From Thauera sp. (GTDB lineage Bacteria > Pseudomonadota > Gammaproteobacteria > Burkholderiales > Rhodocyclaceae), in the NCBI GenBank assembly GCA_017302295.1, contig JAFLDS010000001.1:124001-188000 (forward strand): a DNA stretch of 64,000 nt, given 5' to 3'. Positions within the stretch are counted from its first letter, which is position 1; each line of letters begins with the position of its first letter. Under the pieces are notes generated by a model. That model was not told the DNA's origin, made no database searches, and saw only the letters and a program-made list of their open reading frames with translations. A program made the translations under genes and the position numbers. Positions 50,459 to 58,817 of the stretch are shown here, one piece after another.

Positions 50459-51334
50459 TCAGTTCCACTCATACCGGGCTGCCAGCTGCGCGATGTTCCG
50501 TATCTCGACCGTTGCCGTGGAGCCGGATACTGTCGCGATCACGACTTCGCGCTCCAAGACAAATCCGTCGATCGGCCGAGTGACGAGGCCTTGCACGGTC
50601 GGCGATCGTTCCGGAAGAATGCATATGGCGTGGCCGTCAGCGACGACCCGTTGCACCCAGTCCTCGCGATCTGATCGAAAGCGAGGTCGCATGAGCAAGT
50701 CCCGTCGCGCGAAGTGATCGAGGATCCGATCGCGAAACTCGCATTTCAGGCGATCGACGAAAGGAAACTCGAGCAGGTCTTCGCCGCGCACGATCTCGTT
50801 GGCAGCCAAGGGATGGTTTGCAGAACAGCCGAGCACGAAGCGCTCCCGAAATAGAGGATGCACATCCAGCTTGCGTTCCGGTCTTGTTTCACGCGGCATG
50901 ATGCACGCGTGGTATTTTCCTGAAAGCACCTCCGATGTGTCCTCGTTCGACTGGAGCGAGTGCAGCTTGATTTCGATGGATGGCATCTCCGCCAATGCGC
51001 TCTCGAAGAATGCCGTAAATTCCTTTGGTCCGACGGTGGGCGCGACGGCGACATCCAGCACGCGGTGCCCCCCCATCGCCCAGTGCTCCGAGTGATTGCG
51101 AACGCTCTTCATCGCGACCACCATGCGCCGGAATTCTGCCTCGACGTCATGGCCAAGGCCAGTCAGGCGGCTGTTCTTCCCGTCGCGATAGATCAGCGGC
51201 CCGCCAAGCTCATCTTCCAAGCGGCGGATCGCGCGGGTCAGACTTGGCTGTGACACACCGCTCAAGCGAGCGGCCGCTGTGAAATTCAGCGTCTCGGCCA
51301 AGTTGATGAAATAGCTGACTTGATTGAGTTCCAT
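50459..51334 (-). CDS. LysR-family regulator of the stress module
   Basis: 291 residues. The N-terminal LysR helix-turn-helix (FTAAARLSGVSQPSLTRAIR) is followed by a periplasmic-binding-type effector domain with LGCSANHPLA. The single Cys near the effector cleft (FVLGCSANHP) and others such as CEFRDRI could make it redox-responsive; this is speculative. Start at 51334 (MELNQVSYFINLAETLNF). Located directly upstream of the msrB promoter and divergent from the hydrolase-OsmC operon. Confidence 0.9.
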   Translation of the reverse strand: MELNQVSYFINLAETLNFTAAARLSGVSQPSLTRAIRRLEDELGGPLIYRDGKNSRLTGLGHDVEAEFRRMVVAMKSVRNHSEHWAMGGHRVLDVAVAPTVGPKEFTAFFESALAEMPSIEIKLHSLQSNEDTSEVLSGKYHACIMPRETRPERKLDVHPLFRERFVLGCSANHPLAANEIVRGEDLLEFPFVDRLKCEFRDRILDHFARRDLLMRPRFRSDREDWVQRVVADGHAICILPERSPTVQGLVTRPIDGFVLEREVVIATVSGSTATVEIRNIAQLAARYEWN

Positions 51335-51402
51335 AGTCCTTTGGCCCACGCGCCTGACTGATACCTCTTCCGTGAGACCGCCTTTGGAAAGCAGGTCGCA
51401 GA

Positions 51403-51461
51403 AGTATGCTTGGCGCATATAATCATGGTATAGGGGCTTGTCTATATGCGCCAGACATATA
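51403..51461. promoter_or_regulatory. Two MarR-type palindromes in the lysR/hydrolase-OsmC gap
   Basis: AGTATGCTTGGCGCATATA (51403-51421) and TATATGCGCCAGACATATA (51443-51461) are two 19-bp sites. The second is a perfect TATATG-N7-CATATA repeat. They lie 40 bp apart centre to centre between the divergent genes. Confidence 0.7.
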
Positions 51462-51562
51462 AATGATAGCCTGAGATGACGATTACCGGTTGGCGGTGCG
51501 CTCCGCTCAGCTCCGTCGAAGGTTCTGAGAGCGCAACCGCCAAGCCGCGTGCTGGAGGTTTG

Positions 51563-52795
51563 ATGGACATGGCAGGAAGATCATTTACGTTTGTCAGTGG
51601 GGCTGGCTCTCCGCTGTCCGGGCACCTCGAACCGCCGGAAGGGACGCCGCGGGGCTGGGCGATCTTCGCCCACTGCTTCACGTGCGGGAAAGACAGTCGC
51701 GCCGCTGTTCACATCTCGCGCGCGCTGTCGCGTGCGGGCATCGGGGTCTTGAGGTTCGATTTCGCCGGGACCGGGATCGGCGGTGGGACGGGAGAACCTG
51801 TGAACTTCGCGTCGGACGTCGAGGACCTTCGGGCCGCCGCAAATGCGATGGCGGCGGCGGGCATGTCACCGTCCCTCCTCGTCGGGCACAGCCTGGGTGG
51901 CACCGCTGCGATCGTAGCCGCCGCCGACATGCCTGATATTGCGGCGGTAGCGACGATTGGTGCGCCGGCCGACCTTCAGCATATCTTGCGCCTCTTCGGA
52001 CCGAATGATCTGGACACCATCGCGAGCGAGGGCGAGGCCTCGGTGGAGATTGCCGGTAGGCCCTTCCTCATTCGCCGAGGGTTCCTTGAGGCGGTTGAGG
52101 GGATCGACGTCGAGAAGGCCATTGCCTCCCTGCGACGGCCGGTGCTGGTCATGCACTCTCCGCTGGATCAGGTGGTCGGCATCGACCACGCGTCGCGCAT
52201 CTTCGTCGCGTCCAGGCACCCTAAAAGCTTCATCTCGCTCGACAACGCGGATCACCTTCTCACCGACGTCGCGGACGCGAACTACGCCGCGGCCATGGTG
52301 GCGGTTTGGGCGAGCCGCTTTCTCCCACCACTCAGCGCGGATCTTCCGCAGGTCGAGGTTGCGGAGGGCGTCGTCTCCACCGAAACTCTTGCAGGGACGT
52401 TCCAGCTCAAGGTCCGCAGCGGCGAGCACACTCTGTTCGCCGACGAGCCAGCATCGGTCGGTGGCCTCGGGACCGGACTATCTCCCTACGAACTCGTATC
52501 TGCCGGCCTCGCAGCCTGCACGGTGATGACGATGCGTCTCTATGCGAACCGCAAGGGCTTTCCGCTCGAACGGGCGAGCACGACCGTGCAGCACGAGAAG
52601 GTGCCGGACATGATGCCACCCGACCGGTTCACCCGCACCATTGTCCTCGATGGGCCGCTGAGTGATGATCAGCGCGCTCGGATCCTCGCGATCGCTGATC
52701 GGTGTCCCGTCGATCTGAGTCTCATCCGGGGTTCGGACGTGCAGACCGAGCTCTTGAGCGCCAGTCAGGCTGCGGATCCCGCGAGGCTGGCTTGA
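51563..52795 (+). CDS. Bifunctional alpha/beta hydrolase-OsmC family protein
   Basis: 410 residues. The N-terminal alpha/beta-hydrolase has nucleophile motif GHSLGG, a late Asp in HSPLDQVV and His in NADHLLTD. The C-terminal OsmC/Ohr fold ([20 protein letters not shown]) has its redox Cys in AACT; a second Cys in RCPVDLSLI completes the Ohr-like pair. Such fusions probably hydrolyse esters and reduce organic peroxides. The start at 51563 follows GGAGG. First gene of an operon with msrA and a quinone reductase. Confidence 0.92.
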   Translation: MDMAGRSFTFVSGAGSPLSGHLEPPEGTPRGWAIFAHCFTCGKDSRAAVHISRALSRAGIGVLRFDFAGTGIGGGTGEPVNFASDVEDLRAAANAMAAAGMSPSLLVGHSLGGTAAIVAAADMPDIAAVATIGAPADLQHILRLFGPNDLDTIASEGEASVEIAGRPFLIRRGFLEAVEGIDVEKAIASLRRPVLVMHSPLDQVVGIDHASRIFVASRHPKSFISLDNADHLLTDVADANYAAAMVAVWASRFLPPLSADLPQVEVAEGVVSTETLAGTFQLKVRSGEHTLFADEPASVGGLGTGLSPYELVSAGLAACTVMTMRLYANRKGFPLERASTTVQHEKVPDMMPPDRFTRTIVLDGPLSDDQRARILAIADRCPVDLSLIRGSDVQTELLSASQAADPARLA

Positions 52796-52827
52796 CCGTG
52801 GCGCACACGGAGGAGGGCGAACGGACT

Positions 52828-53391
52828 GTGAGCCAATCGCCTACCGGCAATAGGGCGGCCGCGACAGAGCGAGCAATTCTCGCAGGCGGCTGCTTCTGGG
52901 GCATGGAGGATTTGCTGCGCCGAGCCAGGGGAGTCATTTCGACGCGTGTCGGTTACACAGGCGGAGAAATGCCTGATCCGACCTACGCGAGACATTACGG
53001 CCATGCGGAAGCAGTGGAAGTGACCTTCGACCCTTCCGTTCTCGCCTATCGCTCGCTCTTGGAACTCTTCTTCCAGATACATGACCCCACGACCTACGAG
53101 CAACAAGGCAGCGATGTCGGTCCGAGCTATCGATCGGCGATTTTCTACACCACCGAAGTGCAGAAGGAAGTCGCCCTCACAACCATCGCGGAAATCGAGG
53201 CATCAGGAAGCTGGCCAGGCCCGGTCGTGTCGGAGATCAACCCAGAAGAACCCTTTTGGGAGGCGGAGCCAGAGCACCAAGAATACCTGGTGCGCTATCC
53301 TGGGGGCTATAGCTGCCACTTCGTGCGCCCGACCTGGCGGTTGGACCGCTCAGACGAACGCCCAGCTGTAATACTTGACAGAAAGAGTTGA
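52828..53391 (+). CDS. msrA: Peptide methionine-S-sulfoxide reductase MsrA (third copy)
   Basis: 187 residues from the GTG at 52828, chosen because AGGAGGG lies 10 nt upstream; a GTG at 52798 directly after the upstream stop is an alternative. Canonical [16 protein letters not shown] and FFQIHDPTT, and resolving Cys in YSCHFVRP. It is clearly a paralog of the copy at 49.3 kb (same [11 protein letters not shown] segment). Overlaps the next start. Confidence 0.92.
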   Translation: MSQSPTGNRAAATERAILAGGCFWGMEDLLRRARGVISTRVGYTGGEMPDPTYARHYGHAEAVEVTFDPSVLAYRSLLELFFQIHDPTTYEQQGSDVGPSYRSAIFYTTEVQKEVALTTIAEIEASGSWPGPVVSEINPEEPFWEAEPEHQEYLVRYPGGYSCHFVRPTWRLDRSDERPAVILDRKS

Positions 53392-54416
53392 TGATGACCG
53401 AAACCGTGACTAATCAGGCCGCCTGGCAGAAAGCGCCGGGGCAGCCACTGAGGATCGGTGTCACCGCTCTGCCGCATCTGGCGGCGAACGAGATATTGAT
53501 CCGCAACGCGGCCATCGCGATCAACCCACTCGACTGGATTCTGCAGGACGTCGCGCTTTTGCCATGGCTCGACTATCCCGCGATTCTCGGCAGCGACGTC
53601 TCCGGTGAGGTCGCGGCGGTCGGTGGCGCGGTCGAGCGGTTCAAGGTCGGCGATCGAGTCATCGGACAGGCGGTCGGGACAACCGTAAATCAACCTGCGC
53701 AGGGTGCGTTCCAGCACCACACGATCGTGCTGGACCACATGGCGGCGCCGATCCCCAACAACATTGCCTTCGCTGATGCGGCAGTCCTCCCGCTTGGCCT
53801 TGGCACCGCCGCAAGCGGGCTCTACGGACGGACACAGTTGGCTCTCGCGCCACCGTTACACTCGCCGACCGCGCGTCCAGAGGTCGTTCTGGTCTGGGGT
53901 GGATCGTCGAGCGTTGGCTGCAACGCCATCCAGCTCGCGGTGGCGTCGGGCTACAGGTGCGTCGCCACCGCTTCGGCGCGCAACGTCGGCCTGTTGAAGG
54001 AGCTGGGTGCAAGCGAGGTTCTTGACCACTCGAGTCCAGCCATCGTGGAAGACGTGATTGAGGCAATGCGCGGGCGCAGTCTCGCTGGAACGCTTCACGC
54101 GACCGGTCACATGAAAGACTGTTTTGCCGTAGTTGCGAGATGCGAGGGCTCGCGCCGGGTGGCAGCGACGCTGGCCCCGCCCGACGAGCGTTCATTTGGA
54201 GTCGAGGCGACGCACATCTCCGGGACGAGCCTCAAGGATGACGAGGTTGGTCCAATGATCTACCGCGAATTCCTGCCGCAGGCTCTCGCGGCGCGCACGT
54301 TCGTCCCCGCCCCTCCGGCGAAGATCGTGGGCCAGGGCCTTGAAATGCTCCAGGCTGCCTTGGAAGCCCTGAAGGCGGGTGTATCCGCAGCGAAAATCGT
54401 CGTTACCCTGCCTTGA
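53391..54416 (+). CDS. MDR-family zinc-type alcohol dehydrogenase/quinone reductase
   Basis: 341 residues. GroES-like N-domain (ILIRNAAIAINPLDWILQDV, ILGSDVSGEVAAVG) and Rossmann domain (VWGGSSSVGCNAIQLA). No zinc-site cysteines are seen. Similar in type to the enzyme at 41.5 kb but from a different subgroup (CipB-like). ATG overlaps the msrA stop; a second ATG follows at 53394. Confidence 0.88.
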   Translation: MMTETVTNQAAWQKAPGQPLRIGVTALPHLAANEILIRNAAIAINPLDWILQDVALLPWLDYPAILGSDVSGEVAAVGGAVERFKVGDRVIGQAVGTTVNQPAQGAFQHHTIVLDHMAAPIPNNIAFADAAVLPLGLGTAASGLYGRTQLALAPPLHSPTARPEVVLVWGGSSSVGCNAIQLAVASGYRCVATASARNVGLLKELGASEVLDHSSPAIVEDVIEAMRGRSLAGTLHATGHMKDCFAVVARCEGSRRVAATLAPPDERSFGVEATHISGTSLKDDEVGPMIYREFLPQALAARTFVPAPPAKIVGQGLEMLQAALEALKAGVSAAKIVVTLP

Positions 54417-54681
54417 GTGACCAGCCAGGCGGTTTTTCGCGTTCGCAGTCTGAGGTGGCCCGCACTTTGCCGATTGGGAAGCTCTACCGGGAAAACGCGT
54501 TTGGGACGCGCGCTGCGCTCCTGCCGGAGCATGCGTTCCCGAAACCTGTTCCCGACTGCTTTTCCCCGAAACTACCTATCGGACATAGAGAAATGGGAAT
54601 GCAGCGAGTGGTTTGAACGGCCGCTTCCGAAACCGCGTTCCGATCAATTGAGCGGCTAAAAGTGGGGCGATCACCGACATA
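54417..54681. other. Gene-free stretch
   Basis: No recognisable gene. Short open frames on both strands lack ribosome sites and similarity. It borders a recombinase remnant, so it probably marks an old recombination joint. Confidence 0.5.
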
Positions 54682-54812
54682 TTAGAATGAGACCGCCATG
54701 CCCGATCGGCCGGCTTGACGCGTAGCCAAAAGAATGCGGCTGATGGTAGGCTCGCTGACATTATGAAGCCCCGCCATCTGAGCAGCGTTGAGCTGCCGCA
54801 ATTGCGAGTCTC
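54682..54812 (-). pseudogene. Serine recombinase (resolvase) C-terminal remnant
   Basis: On the minus strand, directly after marR, the frame reads QLRQL, NAAQMAGLHNVSEPTISRIL and then RQAGRS to a stop. This is the C-terminal helix-turn-helix of resolvase/invertase proteins. The catalytic N-domain is absent. Confidence 0.6.
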
Positions 54813-55352
54813 CTACGCGTCGTCGTTCTTCTCGCGGTCCACACCTCGCTCATGCAATTCGGCATCGACGGGGCAGTTCGTGCAGCCCTCGTAGCAGCAC
54901 AAGCGGCAGATGCGGTATGACTGCTCGAGGTTTTCCAAGCGATTTCGGAGAACGCGTTCAGCGATGTCCGATAAGGTTTTCAGTTCGTCTGGATTAAGGA
55001 TCGATAGCCCTTCGGCAATCACTTGATCGCGCGAGGCCAGGACCTCGTCGCTCGCGACCTTGCCAGTTGGAGTAAGATAGAGGGATCGCGCGCGCCCGTC
55101 TGTCGAATGCTCCCTACGCTCGATCAATCCCTCGCTTACCAATCTATCCACCAGGCGAACAGTTCCAGCATGTGAAAGGCCCACCCCGATCGCAAGCATA
55201 CGGATCGAGAGCCCGGGCTTGTGCGCGAGCAACGCCAGCGCTGAGGCGGCGGGTCCAGCTTCCGGCGCCCGCGATGAACTAGCGCGAACGATGTCGTCGC
55301 TGATCATGAGTGCGAACGCCCCGAAAATGTTTCGATCTCGAGGTCCATCCAT
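54813..55352 (-). CDS. MarR-family regulator with Cys-rich tail (copy 1)
   Basis: 179 residues. Winged helix with LSIRMLAIGVGLSHAGTVRL and the wing EGLIERREHSTDGRARSLYL. The C-terminal tail ICRLCCYEGCTNCP holds five cysteines, suggesting metal binding or thiol sensing. I use the ATG at 55352; 12 upstream codons are open but overlap the palindrome at 55362-55382, which then sits just before the start as an autoregulatory operator. Related to the MarR at 58.0 kb. Confidence 0.87.
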   Translation of the reverse strand: MDGPRDRNIFGAFALMISDDIVRASSSRAPEAGPAASALALLAHKPGLSIRMLAIGVGLSHAGTVRLVDRLVSEGLIERREHSTDGRARSLYLTPTGKVASDEVLASRDQVIAEGLSILNPDELKTLSDIAERVLRNRLENLEQSYRICRLCCYEGCTNCPVDAELHERGVDREKNDDA

Positions 55353-55361
55353 TGCCACATC

Positions 55362-55382
55362 TATATGTGCGCGGAGCATAGA
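55362..55382. promoter_or_regulatory. MarR-type palindrome before marR copy 1
   Basis: TATATGTGCGCGGAGCATAG with a final A; same half-sites as the other copies but 2 bp longer in the centre. It lies 10 bp upstream of the chosen ATG. Confidence 0.6.
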
Positions 55383-55623
55383 CAGCAAGCCATACCGTGG
55401 TCCTCTTCCTCCGCGCGGCTTGTGGAAAATGTCCTGTTTTAGAAGGGTTTCGGAGGATTTCGACTGATCGAGCGCGCCGAAAAAAACGGGTCCGGCTCGT
55501 TAAGGCCGCGGAACCGTTGATACCTGGCGGCTATAGGGCAAGCCTTTTCGCTCGGAATCGCCGTAGGTCGCGCCCGAGAATCACTCCGCGTCAGCGCTGT
55601 CATCCAGGCCGCGCAGGTGCAGA
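55383..55623. other. Intergenic stretch without recognisable gene
   Basis: No supported gene. Some open codons on the plus strand resemble a gene fragment but no family is recognisable. It lies between marR and the rpiA remnant. Confidence 0.45.
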
Positions 55624-55800
55624 TCAGCGAGACCTAGCTTGCCCCCGGCGTCGCACTTCCATCGTGTCACCGCGCGCGATCACGATTGTATCAATCCCAT
55701 TGAGGAACAGTCCGTGCTCCACGACGTCGGGGATTGCGGCGAAACGGGCGAAGACCGCGTCGCCATGCAGCTGAGCGCCTCCGGGCTCGATATCGCGACG
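55624..55800 (-). pseudogene. Ribose-5-phosphate isomerase A, C-terminal fragment
   Basis: The stretch FARFAAIPDVVEHGLFLNGI followed by DTIVIARGDTMEVRRRG is the C-terminal end of RpiA (IPGVVEHGLF... in the family). The catalytic N-terminal parts are missing and the upstream sequence does not align, so it is a broken remnant left by rearrangement. Confidence 0.65.
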
Positions 55801-55864
55801 GAGCATCCATGCCCCGCGGAGGTTCTGCAGGATTTGCACGCCCGCCGTCACGAGAGGACCACAG

Positions 55865-56353
55865 TCACGAGAGCACAAGCGCCCCTCTGTGGCGGACCGA
55901 AGCACGCAGCAGCACGAGGGACGCCGCTAGCAGAACTGCGTCCTTCAGTAGAAACTGCCCTGGTGCAGCCGAAATCGCAGGAAAGCCGCCGGCAGTCTGC
56001 TCCGCGACACCTGGAGTGGTGATGAAAAAGGTCAGCGTGATCAGATAGGTCGCTGCTGACATTAGTGCGCCTAGCGCAGAGAAGAGTGGACGAAATGCAC
56101 CAAGGATCAGAACGAGACCGGTCGATAACTCGATAACGCCGATGAAATAGCTTTGCCCCTGCGTCCCGAACATGCCGAGCCAATTCATGATCGGGCTGTG
56201 TTCGATAAACGGGGCGATACCATAGGCCTCGTACGCTGTGAACTTCATCGCGCCGAACCACAGAAATACGATCACGAGAGCCCATCTAAGCAGGCCAAGA
56301 TCCCTCCGACCGTGCTCGGGGACAAGAAATTCATAACGGTCGAAAATGCTCAT
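55865..56353 (-). CDS. DUF417/RclC-like inner-membrane protein
   Basis: 162 residues, four membrane helices of the DoxX-like DUF417 family. RWALVIVFLWFGAMKFTAYE, IAPFIEHSPIMNW and FPAISAAPGQFLLKDAVLL match E. coli RclC (YkgB), part of the reactive-chlorine resistance operon. Biochemical role not established. A near-perfect MarR-type palindrome lies about 75 bp upstream, so control by the flanking MarR proteins is likely. Confidence 0.87.
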   Translation of the reverse strand: MSIFDRYEFLVPEHGRRDLGLLRWALVIVFLWFGAMKFTAYEAYGIAPFIEHSPIMNWLGMFGTQGQSYFIGVIELSTGLVLILGAFRPLFSALGALMSAATYLITLTFFITTPGVAEQTAGGFPAISAAPGQFLLKDAVLLAASLVLLRASVRHRGALVLS

Positions 56354-56423
56354 CTAAAATTCCTCAACAGTGGTCCCGTGGGAACGTCACGAACGTCGTC
56401 TACGTGCTTCGGGCAGGCGTTGC

Positions 56424-56446
56424 AGTATATGCGCGACGCATATACT
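56424..56446. promoter_or_regulatory. Perfect 10-bp-arm MarR-type palindrome upstream of the rclC-like gene
   Basis: AGTATATGCG and CGCATATACT are exact complements around a CGA centre. Best copy of the module's MarR box; core 56426-56444 is TATATGCGCGACGCATATA. Confidence 0.8.
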
Positions 56447-56616
56447 AATAAGCGAGATATGTCGAGCGGCTGGCTCGCGCTTCGCTGCCTCACGAAGCCA
56501 TCCTCATCGGCGATGCCTTTACCCAGCAAACGCGCGACCTTTGCGGGATTTTGACTTGATGGGGCTGGCGCTCCGGGTGGGCCTATAGCCCGTTGGCAAA
56601 CGTCCAGCCTGTACGG

Positions 56617-57003
56617 ATGGACGCGGCCCTGGACGAGATAACCATGCCCACCGAAATCGTAGCAGCGATCGGCGAAGGCGCGCTCGCTTATCGAGAGAGC
56701 GGCATTCTCTCACTGGCAGATGGCAGAGTATTCTCCGCGTGCCGGCAGTATCGCTATCGCTTGAGCGAGGACAGTGTTGTCGTCGAGTTCGCAGACGGAC
56801 CTCATATCGGGACGCAGTTCCTCAGCTTGAGTTTCTCGCGGACGGATACCGGGTTGGAAGCGAGTGGCGTCTATGCCTGCGGAGACGACACCTACCATGC
56901 AACCTACAGGATTCTGGGGCCGGCGGCCTTTGAAGTGGTCATCATGGTCCAAGGGCCTGCAAAGGCATACGAGCTAGTCAGCCGATATTCCCGGTCGGGA
57001 TAA
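56617..57003 (+). CDS. Small protein resembling DUF6314
   Basis: 128 residues from the ATG at 56617; TTG at 56593 and ATG at 56644 are alternatives. GALAYRESGILSLADGRVFS, VVVEFADGPHIGTQF and the later Y/W-rich strands look like a lipocalin-type DUF6314 fold lacking its usual N-terminal part, so it may be truncated. No clear ribosome site. Tail-to-tail with the YeeE/YedE gene. Confidence 0.55.
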   Translation: MDAALDEITMPTEIVAAIGEGALAYRESGILSLADGRVFSACRQYRYRLSEDSVVVEFADGPHIGTQFLSLSFSRTDTGLEASGVYACGDDTYHATYRILGPAAFEVVIMVQGPAKAYELVSRYSRSG

Positions 57004-57041
57004 ATGCTCATGTCAGGAGGGCAAGTCCTCTGTTGCCCTTA

Positions 57042-58001
57042 TCATGGCCGTGAAAGGCAGCGCCGGAATAACTTACCACGCGCTGCAAATCCGAAGACGA
57101 TTGTCGTCGTCATCAGAAGGTAGGCGACTATCCCACCAGGTGAAAGAGTCGGAACCGCTGCGAGGATCAACCCATCATTCCCGCCGGGTATGAGCGCGAT
57201 GCCGATACCCATCAATGTGCCGCCGACGACAGATCGCAGAATGCCATTGGCTGTCGGCAGTTGGAGACGCAGATTGCCTTGGCGAAAGGAGGCGGTTAGG
57301 GCGCCTGCGATCGAAGAGATCACCGCAGTGAGCGCGACCTCGCCGGCCGGGGACATTCTGAGAGGAAGGGCGCGTTGAATCACGTCTGCGAAGGTCCAGG
57401 CCGGCGAGAGTGCATATAGAAGTCCGCCAGTGATACCGAGTCCAATCATCGAAGCGCCGAACGACCAACCCGGCTTTGTTCGCAGAACGCTCTTCGTGGA
57501 AACGAAAACGAGTGCCAGCACGAGCACAACTAGGAAGGCTAGGAGAGTAACGAGGCCTGTTGCGCTCGGTTTGGAGATTAAGCTTGGCCATGTTGAATCG
57601 TAGCCGAACCTGCCATGGTCGGCAGCCAAGATACCAATCGTTAATCCCAAGGGTAGAGCTAGAAGTCGCATCTCCCCATCCCCAAGCCGCGCCAGCGATC
57701 CGAGCAGGCATGTGTCATTAATGAGTGCGCCGAGGCCGAAGGCGATGGCGCCGATGAGCAGGAGGAAATTGATGCTGGTCGAGGGTGCGAGTGTTGCGCC
57801 CAGTGTTCCCGTCCAGACTATCGGGACCGCAACCAGGCCTGCCGCTGCCGACGCTGCGAGAAATCCGACGAACATTTTCGGCGGCTGTCTTCTGTGTAAC
57901 TCATGAGCGGCCACCACTAAACAGGTTCCGCCTTGGTTCGCCGCATATCCGAACCCGAAGGCAAGTACGCATAGAAGAAGTTCGAGCGCAAACGATCCCA
58001 T
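57042..58001 (-). CDS. YeeE/YedE-family transporter (thiosulfate/sulfur-type)
   Basis: 319 residues, about nine membrane helices. The two family signatures with conserved Cys are GYAANQGGTCLVVA and GALINDTCLLGS. Characterised members import thiosulfate or other sulfur species. Its presence in a thiol/sulfoxide stress set fits sulfur supply or sulfane detoxification. 26 bp after marR copy 2 in the opposite order (downstream of its own start, same strand as marR). Confidence 0.87.
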   Translation of the reverse strand: MGSFALELLLCVLAFGFGYAANQGGTCLVVAAHELHRRQPPKMFVGFLAASAAAGLVAVPIVWTGTLGATLAPSTSINFLLLIGAIAFGLGALINDTCLLGSLARLGDGEMRLLALPLGLTIGILAADHGRFGYDSTWPSLISKPSATGLVTLLAFLVVLVLALVFVSTKSVLRTKPGWSFGASMIGLGITGGLLYALSPAWTFADVIQRALPLRMSPAGEVALTAVISSIAGALTASFRQGNLRLQLPTANGILRSVVGGTLMGIGIALIPGGNDGLILAAVPTLSPGGIVAYLLMTTTIVFGFAARGKLFRRCLSRP

Positions 58002-58027
58002 TATTTCAAGCCTGCCTGATCATATCG

Positions 58028-58561
58028 TCAGCCTTCTGATGCGACGTTCCAGCGTGGCGAGCGCCCCGGCTTAGCTTTACCACGGGAAGGCGCGATCCTG
58101 CTGTAGCCGCACAGATGGCAAAGGCTGACCGAGCCATCTTTGTCGAAGCCGTTTGCCACAAGGAGCCGCTCCGACAGCATGCCTAGAATGTCGAGGTCAT
58201 TGGGCGACAGGGGCGAAATACATTCGGAGATCACCTGCTCCCGTGCCTTGAGCAAGGCGTCCGTTATCTTCTTCCCCGAATTGGTGAGGTGAATGAAACG
58301 GGCCCGCCTGTCGGTGATTTGTCTTCGTCGTTCCACCAACTGTTCGCGCTCGAGCCTATCGATCAATCGCACCGTCCCGGCATGAGAAAGCCCGATCGAG
58401 GTAGCCAAAACGCTGATCGGCAGTCCGGGCTCCATGCTGAGTAACACCATCACGGCGGTCCCCGGGCCGCTTGGTGAAAACGAGGCCGAGACACTGGCGA
58501 TGCTGTCTGCAACGGCCAACGCGAGTGCACCTAAATGGTACTTGGCGACCTCAGGCTCCAT
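58028..58561 (-). CDS. MarR-family regulator with Cys tail (copy 2)
   Basis: 177 residues. Winged helix LPISVLATSIGLSHAGTVRL and wing EQLVERRRQITDRRARFIHL, nearly the same recognition helix (GLSHAGTVRL) as copy 1, so the two should read similar operators. The tail SLCHLCGYSRI has two cysteines. I start at 58561 (MEPEVAKYHLGALAL); 22 upstream codons are open but run through the palindrome at 58572-58590. Upstream of and on the same strand as the YeeE/YedE gene. Confidence 0.87.
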   Translation of the reverse strand: MEPEVAKYHLGALALAVADSIASVSASFSPSGPGTAVMVLLSMEPGLPISVLATSIGLSHAGTVRLIDRLEREQLVERRRQITDRRARFIHLTNSGKKITDALLKAREQVISECISPLSPNDLDILGMLSERLLVANGFDKDGSVSLCHLCGYSRIAPSRGKAKPGRSPRWNVASEG

Positions 58562-58571
58562 ACCGCAAGAA

Positions 58572-58590
58572 TATATGCTTCGCGCATAGA
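58572..58590. promoter_or_regulatory. MarR-type palindrome before marR copy 2
   Basis: TATATGCTTCGCGCATAGA, 19 bp, 11 bp upstream of the chosen ATG. Suggests autoregulation. Confidence 0.7.
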
Positions 58591-58817
58591 CTTCAAGCGT
58601 GTGAAAATGTATGACCGCCGCATGCATCTATGACAGATTCGGACATGGTCATGCTCATTGAGGGGCTCAGCTCGGATTCCACATCTGAGATCAACGGACG
58701 TGCTCGTTCCCCAGGCGCTAGCGGGGGTGGGCTCGATGAAAGTGGACGTGCATGGGTGCCGCTCACCGGGCGCAGGCGGTTCGCCGATGAGACCGCCGGT
58801 ATGATCGGACGGGTCTC

